From contig NWQM01000016.1 in the NCBI GenBank assembly GCA_002798195.1, positions 124,001-188,000 of the forward strand: 64,000 nucleotides of DNA. The letters are read 5' to 3'. The position numbers were made by a program, and so were the translations under genes. Origin of the DNA: Lysobacteraceae bacterium NML03-0222 (GTDB taxonomy: Bacteria > Pseudomonadota > Gammaproteobacteria > Xanthomonadales > Xanthomonadaceae). Each line of letters begins with the position of its first letter. Position 1 is the stretch's first letter. The notes beneath the pieces were generated by a model. The model was not told where the DNA came from and made no database searches. It was given only the letters and a program-made list of their open reading frames with translations. This document shows positions 19,580 through 27,513 of this stretch, in pieces.

Positions 19580-20479
19580 ATGAGCCAGCCCAACCACGTC
19601 CGTATTGTTGAAGTCGGCCCGCGCGATGGCCTGCAAAACGAAAAGACCTTCATCGCCACCGCCGACAAAATCGAGCTGATCAACCGCCTGTCACAAACTG
19701 GCCTGAAAACCATCGAGGCCACCAGCTTCGTCAGCCCGAAATGGGTGCCGCAGATGGCCGATGCCGCCGAAGTGTTTGCCGGTATCGAAAAACATCCCGA
19801 CATCAGCTACCCGGTACTCACCCCCAATCTGCAAGGCTATGAGCGTGCCAAAGCGGTTGGTGCCAAAGAAGTGGCCGTGTTCACCGCTGCCTCGGAAACC
19901 TTCAACCGCAAGAACACCAATGCCGGGATTGACGAATCCTTGCAGCGCTTCGCCCCGATACTGGAAGCGGCACGCGCCGACGGCATCAAAGTGCGCGGCT
20001 ATGTCTCCACCGTGCTCGGCTGCCCGTATCAGGGCGAAGTGCCGCTGGAAGATGTGGTACGTGTTGCCCGCGCCCTGCACCAGATGGGCTGCTACGAGAT
20101 TTCACTCGGCGACACCATCGGCGTTGGCACCCCCGGCAAAGCACGCGCCATGCTGCGCGCGGTGAGTGAGGCCGTACCGATGAGCGCTCTTGCCATCCAC
20201 TTCCACGACACCTACGGCCAGGCACTGGCCAATATCCTCGCCTGTCTGGAAGAAGGCGTGGCCGTGGTCGATGCTGCGGTATCCGGCACCGGCGGCTGCC
20301 CCTATGCCAAGGGTGCCAGCGGCAATGTCGCCAGCGAAGACGTGGTGTACATGCTGCATGGCTTGGGCGTGGAAACCGGCATCGACCTCGACCGCCTGGT
20401 TGAAACCGGACAGTGGCTTGCCGGGAAACTCGGCCGCACCACCAGCAGCAAGGTGACGTACGCACGCAGTGCGGCATAA
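19580..20479 (+). CDS. liuE: Hydroxymethylglutaryl-CoA lyase
   Basis: A 299-residue TIM-barrel lyase that splits HMG-CoA into acetyl-CoA and acetoacetate, the last step of leucine breakdown. Signatures include VEVGPRDGLQNEKTF at the N-terminus, the metal-binding HFHDTYGQALANIL, and the active-site cysteine loop GTGGCPYAKGASGNVASEDV. The ATG at 19580 starts one base after the liuD stop. Isovaleryl-CoA dehydrogenase (liuA) is not in the window, so the pathway's first acyl-CoA step must be encoded elsewhere. Confidence 0.95.
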   Translation: MSQPNHVRIVEVGPRDGLQNEKTFIATADKIELINRLSQTGLKTIEATSFVSPKWVPQMADAAEVFAGIEKHPDISYPVLTPNLQGYERAKAVGAKEVAVFTAASETFNRKNTNAGIDESLQRFAPILEAARADGIKVRGYVSTVLGCPYQGEVPLEDVVRVARALHQMGCYEISLGDTIGVGTPGKARAMLRAVSEAVPMSALAIHFHDTYGQALANILACLEEGVAVVDAAVSGTGGCPYAKGASGNVASEDVVYMLHGLGVETGIDLDRLVETGQWLAGKLGRTTSSKVTYARSAA

Positions 20480-20487
20480 ACCTTTCC

Positions 20488-20901
20488 ATGCAATTCAATC
20501 GCTACGTTTTTGATTGCTATCTCGCCACCGAAGCTGGCCAGAAAGCCCTGGCCTTCTTCACGCAACTACCGAAGCTGGTTGAGCAGCGTCAGGCGCAAAC
20601 CCTGCGCGACTTTCTTGCAGTGCGACTGCCTTCCACTCAGCCCTTGGAATACTGGCAAGAGCAAATCGAGCTGGCCGCAGATTGGACGCTGGCAGAAACG
20701 GAGGAAAACTCCCCCGCCCGCGATGCGTCGGTTGAAGCATCGGCCAATATTGATGAAGCCATCGACGGCTATCTCGACTTCATCGACGACTTGATTGACG
20801 AAGGCGAATGGCCACCACGAGACCTGCTGACCTTCATCCCCGGGCTTTCCTTGTTTGTGCAGCACTTGGACAGGGATTTTTTCGGGTATCCGGAACTGTA
20901 A
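20488..20901 (+). CDS. Acidic hypothetical protein, 3' end altered by an IS
   Basis: A 137-residue soluble protein with a helical, strongly acidic middle (ASANIDEAIDGYLDFIDD, then LIDEGEWPPRDLLTF). No family is recognised. It starts 8 bp after liuE and may be the last gene of that operon. The insertion sequence begins at 20897, inside the last sense codon, so the TAA stop (20899-20901) is IS sequence. The original C-terminus may therefore be missing or changed; comparison with an uninterrupted relative would show how much. Confidence 0.6.
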   Translation: MQFNRYVFDCYLATEAGQKALAFFTQLPKLVEQRQAQTLRDFLAVRLPSTQPLEYWQEQIELAADWTLAETEENSPARDASVEASANIDEAIDGYLDFIDDLIDEGEWPPRDLLTFIPGLSLFVQHLDRDFFGYPEL

Positions 20902-21454
20902 TGCCCCCCTTTCTACACAGGTCAGGCTGCTAAAGCATAAGCCTCGGTGGGGGTTTTCATGCCGAGCGCCTGATGCGGGCGTCGGTGATTGTAGAACTGG
21001 ATCCAGTCGCCCAGCACACGCATGGCATGCTGCTGACTCTCAAAGCGATGACGGTGTACGCATTGCTCCTTGAGGGTACGGATGAGGCGTTCCACCATGC
21101 CGTTTTGCTGGGGGCAATGCGGGGTGATGAACTCTTGCTGCAAGCCATAGCTGCGTACCAGCCGCGTGTAATCGCGGCTGGTGAAGACCAGGCCGTTGTC
21201 CGAACGCAGCAGGAACGGCTCAGGCACACGCCCGAGCGTGCCATAGCGGGCAATCAGTGCCTGCTCGCGGTACTGGCCTTGCCGCTGCGTGAGAGATGCC
21301 AGCCCAGCAGTTGCCGGGTATGGCAATCGATAACAAGTGCCAACGTCAGCCAGCCATCACGTCCTCCCCATACCCGACACAGGTCGGTCGCCCAACGCGG
21401 GTCGGGGGCAGTCGCGACCGAAGGCAGCGCCTGGATACGTGGCCGTCGTCCCAC
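20897..21454 (-). mobile_element. Remnant of an IS3-family element, reverse orientation
   Basis: A 558-bp fragment matching the 3' half of the intact copy at 21455-22659 but inverted. It starts with the terminal repeat TGTAATGCCCCCCTTTC and ends within the transposase gene where the intact copy begins. The left part of the element (orfA and the start of orfB) is absent. The intact copy abuts the break point, which suggests that its insertion or a later deletion removed the rest. Confidence 0.85.
20922..21454 (-). pseudogene. Broken transposase gene (orfB 3' half)
   Basis: Translation gives the catalytic core in two frames: DPRWATDLCRVWGGRDGW upstream, then LRSDNGLVFTSRDYT and NGMVERLIRTLKEQ. 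Compared with the intact copy, 13 bp are missing near 21272 (between the CCGCG and AGCAGG sequences on the minus strand), which shifts the frame. The 5' end of the gene is also lost. It cannot encode a working transposase. Confidence 0.88.
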
Positions 21455-21484
21455 TGTAATGACCCACTGATTTCCTGCTCAGGT
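21455..21484 (+). repeat. Left terminal inverted repeat of the IS
   Basis: TGTAATGACCCAC, then a diverged triplet, then TTTC-TGC-CAGGT blocks that match the right end with one gap. The orfA ATG follows 26 bp later. Confidence 0.9.
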
Positions 21485-21510
21485 GTTACCTTCACTAGAG
21501 GAGACACCCA

Positions 21511-21813
21511 ATGAGTGCAGTCATGGACGAAGAAATCAAACGTTGGACAGCGCGGCGCAAGTCTGCGCTGGTGCTTGAGATCATCCAGGGCAAGACGACG
21601 GTGGCCGAGGCAAGTCGTCAATTTGACCTGACTCCGGCAGAGATTGAGGCTTGGGTAGAGGACGGCAAGCGTGGCATGGAGAATGCCTTGCGCGCCAAGC
21701 CCGAGGACGTTCGCCAGCAGTACGAGCGCCAGATCAAGGAATTGCAGGAAGCCATGCTGGAGCTGCGCGCCCGAAAAAAGCTGGACGCCCTGCTGGGCAC
21801 GGACGAGACCTGA
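21511..21813 (+). CDS. IS3-family transposase OrfA (helix-turn-helix subunit)
   Basis: A 100-residue protein. The N-terminal half is a helix-turn-helix (VLEIIQGKTTVAEASRQFDL, then TPAEIEAWVEDG) for binding the IS ends. The C-terminal half is a coiled helix (QYERQIKELQEAMLELRAR) typical of OrfA multimerisation. A good ribosome site (AGAGGAGAC) sits just before the ATG. Its last codons contain the A_AAA_AAG slip site, so a share of ribosomes should move to the -1 frame and make the OrfAB fusion. Its TGA overlaps the orfB ATG. Confidence 0.9.
   Translation: MSAVMDEEIKRWTARRKSALVLEIIQGKTTVAEASRQFDLTPAEIEAWVEDGKRGMENALRAKPEDVRQQYERQIKELQEAMLELRARKKLDALLGTDET
21774..21798 (+). promoter_or_regulatory. 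Programmed -1 ribosomal frameshift signal
   Basis: In the orfA frame the codons are CGA AAA AAG, giving the heptamer A AAA AAG (21774-21780), the same as in dnaX and IS911. After a 6-nt spacer, GCCC-TGCT-GGGC (21787-21798) can form a small stimulatory hairpin. The -1 frame is the orfB frame and is open across this region, so slippage yields one OrfAB polypeptide. Confidence 0.85.
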
Positions 21814-22631
21814 TGGTCACGATCCAGCAGGGGCTTCGGGAAGATGGTTTTGAAGTGTCGATGGTCAAGCTGTGCCGCTGGTTCGGCGTGGCCAGGCGTA
21901 GTGTGTACTACCGGCCAACCAAGGCGGCACCGAAGGTCAATCCTGCCTTGGCCAAACCGATCAAGGCACTGATTGAGGCCGAGCCGTCGTTCGGTTATCG
22001 CACCGTGGCCGGTTTGCTTGGGATGAACAAGAACACGGTGCAACGCATCTTCCAGCTCAAGGGCTGGCAGGTGCGCAAGCGTGCAGTGGGACGACGGCCA
22101 CGTATCCAGGCGCTGCCTTCGGTCGCGACTGCCCCCGACCCGCGTTGGGCGACCGACCTGTGTCGGGTATGGGGAGGACGTGATGGCTGGCTGACGTTGG
22201 CACTTGTTATCGATTGCCATACCCGGCAACTGCTGGGCTGGCATCTCTCACGCAGCGGCAAGGCCAGTACCGCGGTGGCAGCATTGGAGCAGGCACTGAT
22301 TGCCCGCTATGGCACGCTCGGGCGTGTGCCTGAGCCGTTCCTGCTGCGTTCGGACAACGGCCTGGTCTTCACCAGCCGCGACTACACGCGGCTGGTTCGC
22401 AGCTACGGACTTCAACAGGAATTCATCACCCCGCATTGCCCCCAGCAAAACGGCATGGTGGAACGCCTCATCCGTACCCTCAAGGAGCAATGCGTACACC
22501 GTCATCGCTTTGAGAGTCAGCAGCATGCCATGCGTGTGCTGGGCGACTGGATCCAGTTCTACAATCACCGACGCCCGCATCAGGCGCTCGGTATGAAAAC
22601 ACCCGCTGAAGCGTATGCTTTAGCAGCATGA
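21813..22631 (+). CDS. IS3-family transposase OrfB (DDE integrase core)
   Basis: A 272-residue catalytic subunit. The N-terminal HTH_21-like region contains EAEPSFGYRTVAGLLGMN. The rve-type core shows the acidic triad: Asp in RWATDLCRVW, Asp in LLRSDNGLVF, and Glu in QQNGMVERLIRTL, followed by YNHRRPHQALGMKTPAEAY. The ATG overlaps the orfA stop (TGATG), and the same frame is reached by -1 slippage in orfA. This is the only copy in the window with an undamaged reading frame. Confidence 0.93.
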   Translation: MVTIQQGLREDGFEVSMVKLCRWFGVARRSVYYRPTKAAPKVNPALAKPIKALIEAEPSFGYRTVAGLLGMNKNTVQRIFQLKGWQVRKRAVGRRPRIQALPSVATAPDPRWATDLCRVWGGRDGWLTLALVIDCHTRQLLGWHLSRSGKASTAVAALEQALIARYGTLGRVPEPFLLRSDNGLVFTSRDYTRLVRSYGLQQEFITPHCPQQNGMVERLIRTLKEQCVHRHRFESQQHAMRVLGDWIQFYNHRRPHQALGMKTPAEAYALAA

Positions 22632-22659
22632 CCTGTGCAGAAAGGGGTGGGTCATTACA
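22631..22659 (-). repeat. Right terminal inverted repeat of the IS
   Basis: Read on the minus strand it begins TGTAATGACCCAC and ends CAGGT, matching the left end. The last base of the orfB stop is its inner border. The decayed copies at 20897 and 62218 begin with close variants of this end. Confidence 0.9.
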
Positions 22660-22694
22660 GCAATCCTATGCACAGGCTTAGCCCCTTCACGCCA

Positions 22695-23885
22695 TTAATG
22701 TTCTGTATCCTGCTCTGCAGCTGCTGCCTTGGCCGCTTCACGCTGCTGGCGTCTGGCCAATCTGCGTGCCGCCCTGCGTTGCAGTCGTTCAAGTTGCTTC
22801 TGATCCGCCAGGGTGTTGGCACGCAGATAGCTGGCAATGGGCTCGCCAAAGTCTTCGGCCACAGTCAGCTTGGGAACCGGTTTGCCCGGTTGACCTGCTT
22901 GGGCAATTTCCTTGGGCCAGCGCACCGGCCAGCACAGCAGCAAGGATAGCCAGTGGCATACTGCGTGTAACAGCATCAGCGGTGAGAGTACCAGCCCAAA
23001 CAGCAGGGCATAGGCTTGTCCGCCACGACGCCAGACCGGCGCCATAAAGTTCAGTACCGCACGTATTGATGCCCACGGCCAGGGAAATAATGGGCGCAAA
23101 CGCTTGGGCTTGGGAACGGCGTCTGGCCCTTCTTCCATGTAACGGCGGATGTATTCCCACAAGCCCATCACTTGCAGATTGCCATCCATTGGCTCACCCA
23201 GAAAAGCCGATTCGTCATAACCTGCGCCACTCAATTCCGCAGGCCAGGCCACAATCAGCGATTCGCCGATCACGCTGGCATCCGGCAGGTCTGGATTAAT
23301 GCCCGCATAGGTATGCTCCCAGGGCATCACCACTAGCCCACCGGCAAACTTGGGGCGATGGATATACACCTGACGAGTCTTGCGGTTAAAGCGCACGATA
23401 ATATGGCGCTGGGTAAATATCTCCGTTCGGGCAAAAGGCAAGAGGAACTTATAAATAAAAAACAAATAACCAACCACCACTACACACATTAATAATACAG
23501 CAAGTTTATCACTAACCTTAGCAATTTCTGCATCAACAAAAAAATCTCGATTAACTGCCTCTATAGCCAAATCCGCCATCCCCCCCCCCAACCCCACACC
23601 AAACACCAAAAACAAAAACGTCATCAGCCCCCGCTTTTCTTCCAGCGGCGCCCCACGTACATCGATAAAAGTGTCATTGAAGCGGTACAGCGCATGGGCA
23701 TCGACCGGGGTAACCTCTACCCGGTTATGGACACCCCATTTTTTATCCTCATCAGGCAGCGCCGGCTCGGTCAGCTGCCGGTAGGCTTTATCCCCCAATT
23801 CCTTGCGGGTATTGGCCTCCCGCTCCGCACGCTGCGCCGGGCTTTCGGTGCGGATTTTCCAACCCTCTCGTTCAAAAAAATACAT
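22695..23885 (-). CDS. DUF6708-like membrane protein, candidate immunity to VasX-like effector 1
   Basis: A 396-residue protein. Two membrane helices lie near residues 85-103 and 127-150 (VLLMCVVVVGYLFFIYKFLL). A beta-rich middle includes RFNRKTRQVYIHRPKFAGGL and LWEYIRRYMEEGPDAVP. A further hydrophobic segment is near 295-325 and the tail is basic and Ala-rich. The middle has the form of the DUF6708 family and matches the second copy at 30717-31814. Its ATG overlaps the stop of the effector gene (TGATG). The VasX immunity protein TsiV2 is also an inner-membrane protein encoded just after its toxin, so an immunity role is inferred, not shown. The gene ends 35 bp from the IS. Confidence 0.7.
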   Translation of the reverse strand: MYFFEREGWKIRTESPAQRAEREANTRKELGDKAYRQLTEPALPDEDKKWGVHNRVEVTPVDAHALYRFNDTFIDVRGAPLEEKRGLMTFLFLVFGVGLGGGMADLAIEAVNRDFFVDAEIAKVSDKLAVLLMCVVVVGYLFFIYKFLLPFARTEIFTQRHIIVRFNRKTRQVYIHRPKFAGGLVVMPWEHTYAGINPDLPDASVIGESLIVAWPAELSGAGYDESAFLGEPMDGNLQVMGLWEYIRRYMEEGPDAVPKPKRLRPLFPWPWASIRAVLNFMAPVWRRGGQAYALLFGLVLSPLMLLHAVCHWLSLLLCWPVRWPKEIAQAGQPGKPVPKLTVAEDFGEPIASYLRANTLADQKQLERLQRRAARRLARRQQREAAKAAAAEQDTEH

Positions 23886-26605
23886 CAGTCCTCCGTCTTC
23901 ACCACCGCGTACAGCGCTGCCAGTTCTTCGCCCATATCCTTATAGCCGTCTGCCTGCTTGTTGCGCCGGAAGACACTCTTCTGGCACCAACGCTTATAGG
24001 CATCCGGAGTCAAAACCATAATCACCACGGTTAACGCCAGGCCAGCCCAACCCAGCCGTGCACCCCAGACACGGAAGCTCGCAAGCAAGCGACTATTCCC
24101 AGCCAGCCAGGTCGACCAACGATTGGCATAGGACAAGGCGGTACGCATAACCCCCCAGGTCGAGCGCTCCATGGCGTACTTCAAATACGCTGCACTGCCC
24201 GCAAAGGCCACCACTGCACTCAACACCGATGCGGCTCCAATTAGTAAAGCTCTCGAAGAATAAGCCAACATCAACCAATTATTTTTAACTTGGAATTCAT
24301 ATTTAGCATCACGATAATCCAACCACACCCCAATCACCCCCGCGCATCCCGCCAAAAACCCCCCATACAGCTGCAGACGTCCCCCCCAAACCGCTGAACT
24401 ACGCGCAGTCACCGCACCCTGGCTATAGCGCTCACCAAGCCAAGCAGCGCCCTGCCGCACCAACTCCAGTGTGCCCGCACTCAATGCCATCGCCGCTGCC
24501 AATATCTCTGCTGCCTCTCGTGAGTCTTTGGGAAGCTTGCGCACCGACAAACCCAGACTGACAGACTCCACCAGGCTGGCAAGCAGCAAAAAACGCGCTT
24601 GATAAAAACCACCCGCTGCCCCCTTGGAAAACTCTTTCTCCAAGCCTTGGCGAATATATCTACTCACCTGACCCCGCACATAAGCCGGATTTACACGCCT
24701 ACCCGCAGCAGCATGCTCCTCAATACGCATCTGCGTGGCAAAGTTCCCCAGACGCATCTGGGCGCTACGCACCATGACCTTCTGCATATGCATATCCAGC
24801 GCATTGGGCTGTGCTACTCGAAAAACTGCCCGCCCTAATTGCGCATACCACCCCATCAATGTGCCCAGCCGACGCCGCTGAAACCAGTCCACATAGCCTT
24901 GCTCAATCTCCAGCAAGGCCCGGTTGGCCTCATCAAACGCTTTCAACACTCTGCCCAGAACACCTGCTCCCTTCTGTGCTTCGGCGGCGAAGCTGGGCAA
25001 ACTATCCGCACTCGCCTTGGCTTCGGCCTCCGCCAATGCTTGCCGAGCATCCGCCATCAATCGCTGCTGGTTCAGCCCATACACACGCCAGGCCAGGTTA
25101 CTCTCCGGCATAGTGGTGTCTTTCCACCAGCCATCAAGCAAGGCTTGACCGGCCTCACTGGCCTCCATGCCCATCATCGCCAAGCTCACTTCCTTGGCAA
25201 ACGCCCAGCCCTGTTTCCAATCCTGCTCATCATAGGCATACAGTCCCTTGATGAGACTTTCTGATTGCAGCATCGCCAGATGGTCTGCCGAGCGCGCTGA
25301 CACGCGCTCTGTCCATGGCGCTGCCTTAGCTGCAAAGGCCTCCAAAATAGTATGCTGGCTGCCATCCAACTGTGCCTCGGCTTCATCCAGCCTATCAGCA
25401 GCACGCTGTCCTGCGCGAGCAATCGCTTGTGTACGAGACTGCTCGGCCAGGCGCCGGTGGCTCGCCATGACCGTGTTTATAACCGCCTCCGCATCCTCAG
25501 GCGTACTCGACAACAGTCCAAGCTCATCACTCAGCCTTTGTTCCAAAGCCGCATCTGCAGCGGCATGTTGTTGCCGAACTTCCTCCTCTGCCAGCTTGAT
25601 GCGCCCTTCACGAATGTCCTGGCGCATCTCCTGCCACTGTGATGCCACTACAAACTTCCATTCATTGCTGATGCCGTTGGCATCTTTTTCTTGCATCCAC
25701 GGCTCCAGTCCCGCCATGGCCTGGTTACGCCAAGCATTCAGCTCTTGCGTGGTGCCAATCGGATCGTAAAGCGCAAGCGCCACACCTTGTGTCCGGCTGA
25801 GTGTCTGGGTGATTTCCTGCAGTTGCCCGGCACGGCCGGCAAGCCTACTTCCAAGAGGTTCGACAGCATCGCGCAGCGGGTCAGAAAACGGTGGAAATGG
25901 TTGCGTGTCCAACGCCGCCAGCAATGGGCTCGGGCTGTGCCTGATTCCGGCCAAAGGCGGTTGAACCACTACAGGCGGCAACGCACTATTAGCCGCGATA
26001 AACTCCAGCACATACGCGGCCATGACCTCTGGCTTCAAGGCATACCCCTCGCCCGTCTGAGATTGCAACCACTGGCGGGGACTAAAGCGCTGCATCTTGC
26101 CTTCATCGGCAAACTTCGCAGCATTAACACGATACTCATCAAGCTTCCGCTTCGACAAAGGGTCAGGCGTGAACAGCCAATAGCTGTTATCTACCTTGTC
26201 CGCATCTTCAATGCTGACCAGCATTGCATGGGCTGCGCTGGCCATACGTGCACAGGCCACTACAGGTGATTTCCGTGATGGGGGACGCTCCACTGGAAAC
26301 TGCTGCAAATGACCGCTGGGACGCACGTAGTACGCCTGCCAAAACAACATCGGTGGCCGCTCAACCAGTACATACAAATATCCCTCACGCAGCATCCGCA
26401 AGGCATGCTTGCTTTTGGTCAGCGTAAGTCCATCAATTCGCGGAGCGAGCTCAGGACAAGCCGCCATGGCCGCCTCATCCTCACTGGCAAAAGCCGAGTA
26501 ACGCAAAGGCTGAATCAGTAGCCCTTGCTTGTCACAGTTCGGGCACTGACCGGGCGGACAAGAAATCGTACTCCCCAGAATCGAGTCCAGCATGATGTTA
26601 TTCAT
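23885..26605 (-). CDS. VasX-like (BTH_I2691-type) T6SS effector 1
   Basis: A 906-residue protein. The N-terminal region (about 15-200) matches the VasX N-terminal type: a cysteine pair CPNC (Cys21, Cys24), then HALRMLREGYLYVLVER and the WQAYYVRPSGHLQQFPV block. The centre is long and helical. From about residue 690 to 890 there are several hydrophobic helices, such as LQLYGGFLAGCAGVIGVWL and LIGAASVLSAVVAFAGSAAY. This fits a colicin-like pore former acting on the target's inner membrane, as known for VasX. It overlaps the DUF4123 adaptor gene by 4 bp and the DUF6708 gene by 1 bp, so adaptor, toxin and likely immunity are coupled. Its vgrG upstream is broken. Confidence 0.82.
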   Translation of the reverse strand: MNNIMLDSILGSTISCPPGQCPNCDKQGLLIQPLRYSAFASEDEAAMAACPELAPRIDGLTLTKSKHALRMLREGYLYVLVERPPMLFWQAYYVRPSGHLQQFPVERPPSRKSPVVACARMASAAHAMLVSIEDADKVDNSYWLFTPDPLSKRKLDEYRVNAAKFADEGKMQRFSPRQWLQSQTGEGYALKPEVMAAYVLEFIAANSALPPVVVQPPLAGIRHSPSPLLAALDTQPFPPFSDPLRDAVEPLGSRLAGRAGQLQEITQTLSRTQGVALALYDPIGTTQELNAWRNQAMAGLEPWMQEKDANGISNEWKFVVASQWQEMRQDIREGRIKLAEEEVRQQHAAADAALEQRLSDELGLLSSTPEDAEAVINTVMASHRRLAEQSRTQAIARAGQRAADRLDEAEAQLDGSQHTILEAFAAKAAPWTERVSARSADHLAMLQSESLIKGLYAYDEQDWKQGWAFAKEVSLAMMGMEASEAGQALLDGWWKDTTMPESNLAWRVYGLNQQRLMADARQALAEAEAKASADSLPSFAAEAQKGAGVLGRVLKAFDEANRALLEIEQGYVDWFQRRRLGTLMGWYAQLGRAVFRVAQPNALDMHMQKVMVRSAQMRLGNFATQMRIEEHAAAGRRVNPAYVRGQVSRYIRQGLEKEFSKGAAGGFYQARFLLLASLVESVSLGLSVRKLPKDSREAAEILAAAMALSAGTLELVRQGAAWLGERYSQGAVTARSSAVWGGRLQLYGGFLAGCAGVIGVWLDYRDAKYEFQVKNNWLMLAYSSRALLIGAASVLSAVVAFAGSAAYLKYAMERSTWGVMRTALSYANRWSTWLAGNSRLLASFRVWGARLGWAGLALTVVIMVLTPDAYKRWCQKSVFRRNKQADGYKDMGEELAALYAVVKTED

Positions 26606-27513
26606 CTGCGGCGATGCTCCGTGGCGAGATTAAGGCCTGTGTTGCGTTGAAATTCGTAGCCAATCATTGCCCATTGTGTATCACTTACCCCACCCAGGGC
26701 CTGCGCCATGCCATGTGGCTGTGCCAAAAACATATCAATCCGCTGACGAATTAAAGGATGGTTGTCAAATCGTTCGCCATGACGCAGCGCGTAAACCGCA
26801 TAAACTGCACGATCTTGATAGCTCGTTTGTGGATAGCGCTGACGACATTGCGCTACAAGACGGCCAGCTTCCTGGATTACCATCTCATCCAGCACACCAT
26901 CACTGGCAACCCATGCTCGTAGTACTGCATTAGTAGCCACACATTCCTCCAACCGTAGTGACTGCTCATCACTCATATTTATATGAGAAGGACGGTGAAG
27001 CGTCGTATCCGGAGCCGGCGCCCACTGCAAGTGGCCGTCCCAGCCAATCCAGGCCCATTTGGCAGCCGGCGCGTGCACAGCACACCATTGCTTGGCAGTG
27101 AGGATAGTGGGCAGATGCTGGCTAACATGTGGCCGATACGCATCTAGGAAATAAGGGACATTGCCTCTGTGCTTTGCATTCATAACCGAGCGCATGTGGT
27201 TGGAAGCAGCTTCAATCGCACTATCCACCCACATCCACCCCAATATTTGCTGGCCAACATTTTGCATACCCAGCTCAACTGTCAGTGGAAGCATGGGGTC
27301 ATCCATCCCCTGGAGCTCAAGCAATAGCAGCGCTGGGCCGTTATGATGATGACTGCCGACACAAGTAAATTGTTCAAGGGCAAGCTGGGATAGCGGGCTG
27401 AAGTGGTCACATGTTGCGTCCAGAATCGCCACTAGATGAGGATGCTGGTCTCTGTTCCCTATAACCAACTGCAAACACAAGTCGGATATTTTTGAGTCTA
27501 ATTTCATCAGCAT
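26602..27513 (-). CDS. DUF4123 adaptor/chaperone for T6SS effector 1
   Basis: A 303-residue protein of the DUF4123 (Tap/TEC) type. The N-terminal part carries LVAILDATCDHFSPLSQLAL, and the middle has GWMWVDSAIEAASNHMRSV and RPHVSQHLPTILTAKQWCAV. The C-terminal part is helical. In the family these proteins hold a specific effector and load it on the VgrG tip. The start (ATG at 27513) overlaps the stop of the decayed vgrG (TAATG), and the stop overlaps the effector ATG by 4 bp. The order vgrG-adaptor-effector is the classic one. Confidence 0.8.
   Translation of the reverse strand: MLMKLDSKISDLCLQLVIGNRDQHPHLVAILDATCDHFSPLSQLALEQFTCVGSHHHNGPALLLLELQGMDDPMLPLTVELGMQNVGQQILGWMWVDSAIEAASNHMRSVMNAKHRGNVPYFLDAYRPHVSQHLPTILTAKQWCAVHAPAAKWAWIGWDGHLQWAPAPDTTLHRPSHINMSDEQSLRLEECVATNAVLRAWVASDGVLDEMVIQEAGRLVAQCRQRYPQTSYQDRAVYAVYALRHGERFDNHPLIRQRIDMFLAQPHGMAQALGGVSDTQWAMIGYEFQRNTGLNLATEHRRR

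Larger units (their letters stand above)
21455..22659 (+). mobile_element. Intact IS3-family insertion sequence, 1205 bp
   Basis: The element is bounded by imperfect inverted repeats of about 30 bp that start with the same 13 bases (TGTAATGACCCAC) at both ends. It carries two overlapping frames, orfA and orfB, with a slippery site before the orfA stop, the standard IS3-family design. No target-site duplication is visible: the left flank is CCAC and the right flank GCAA. It lies against an older, inverted copy and forms the left boundary of the T6SS island. Confidence 0.93.

Noticed and set aside
21455..22659. Target-site duplication around the intact IS
   Set aside because: The flanks CCAC and GCAA do not match. 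The left flank is part of an older IS copy, so any original duplication is lost or never existed.
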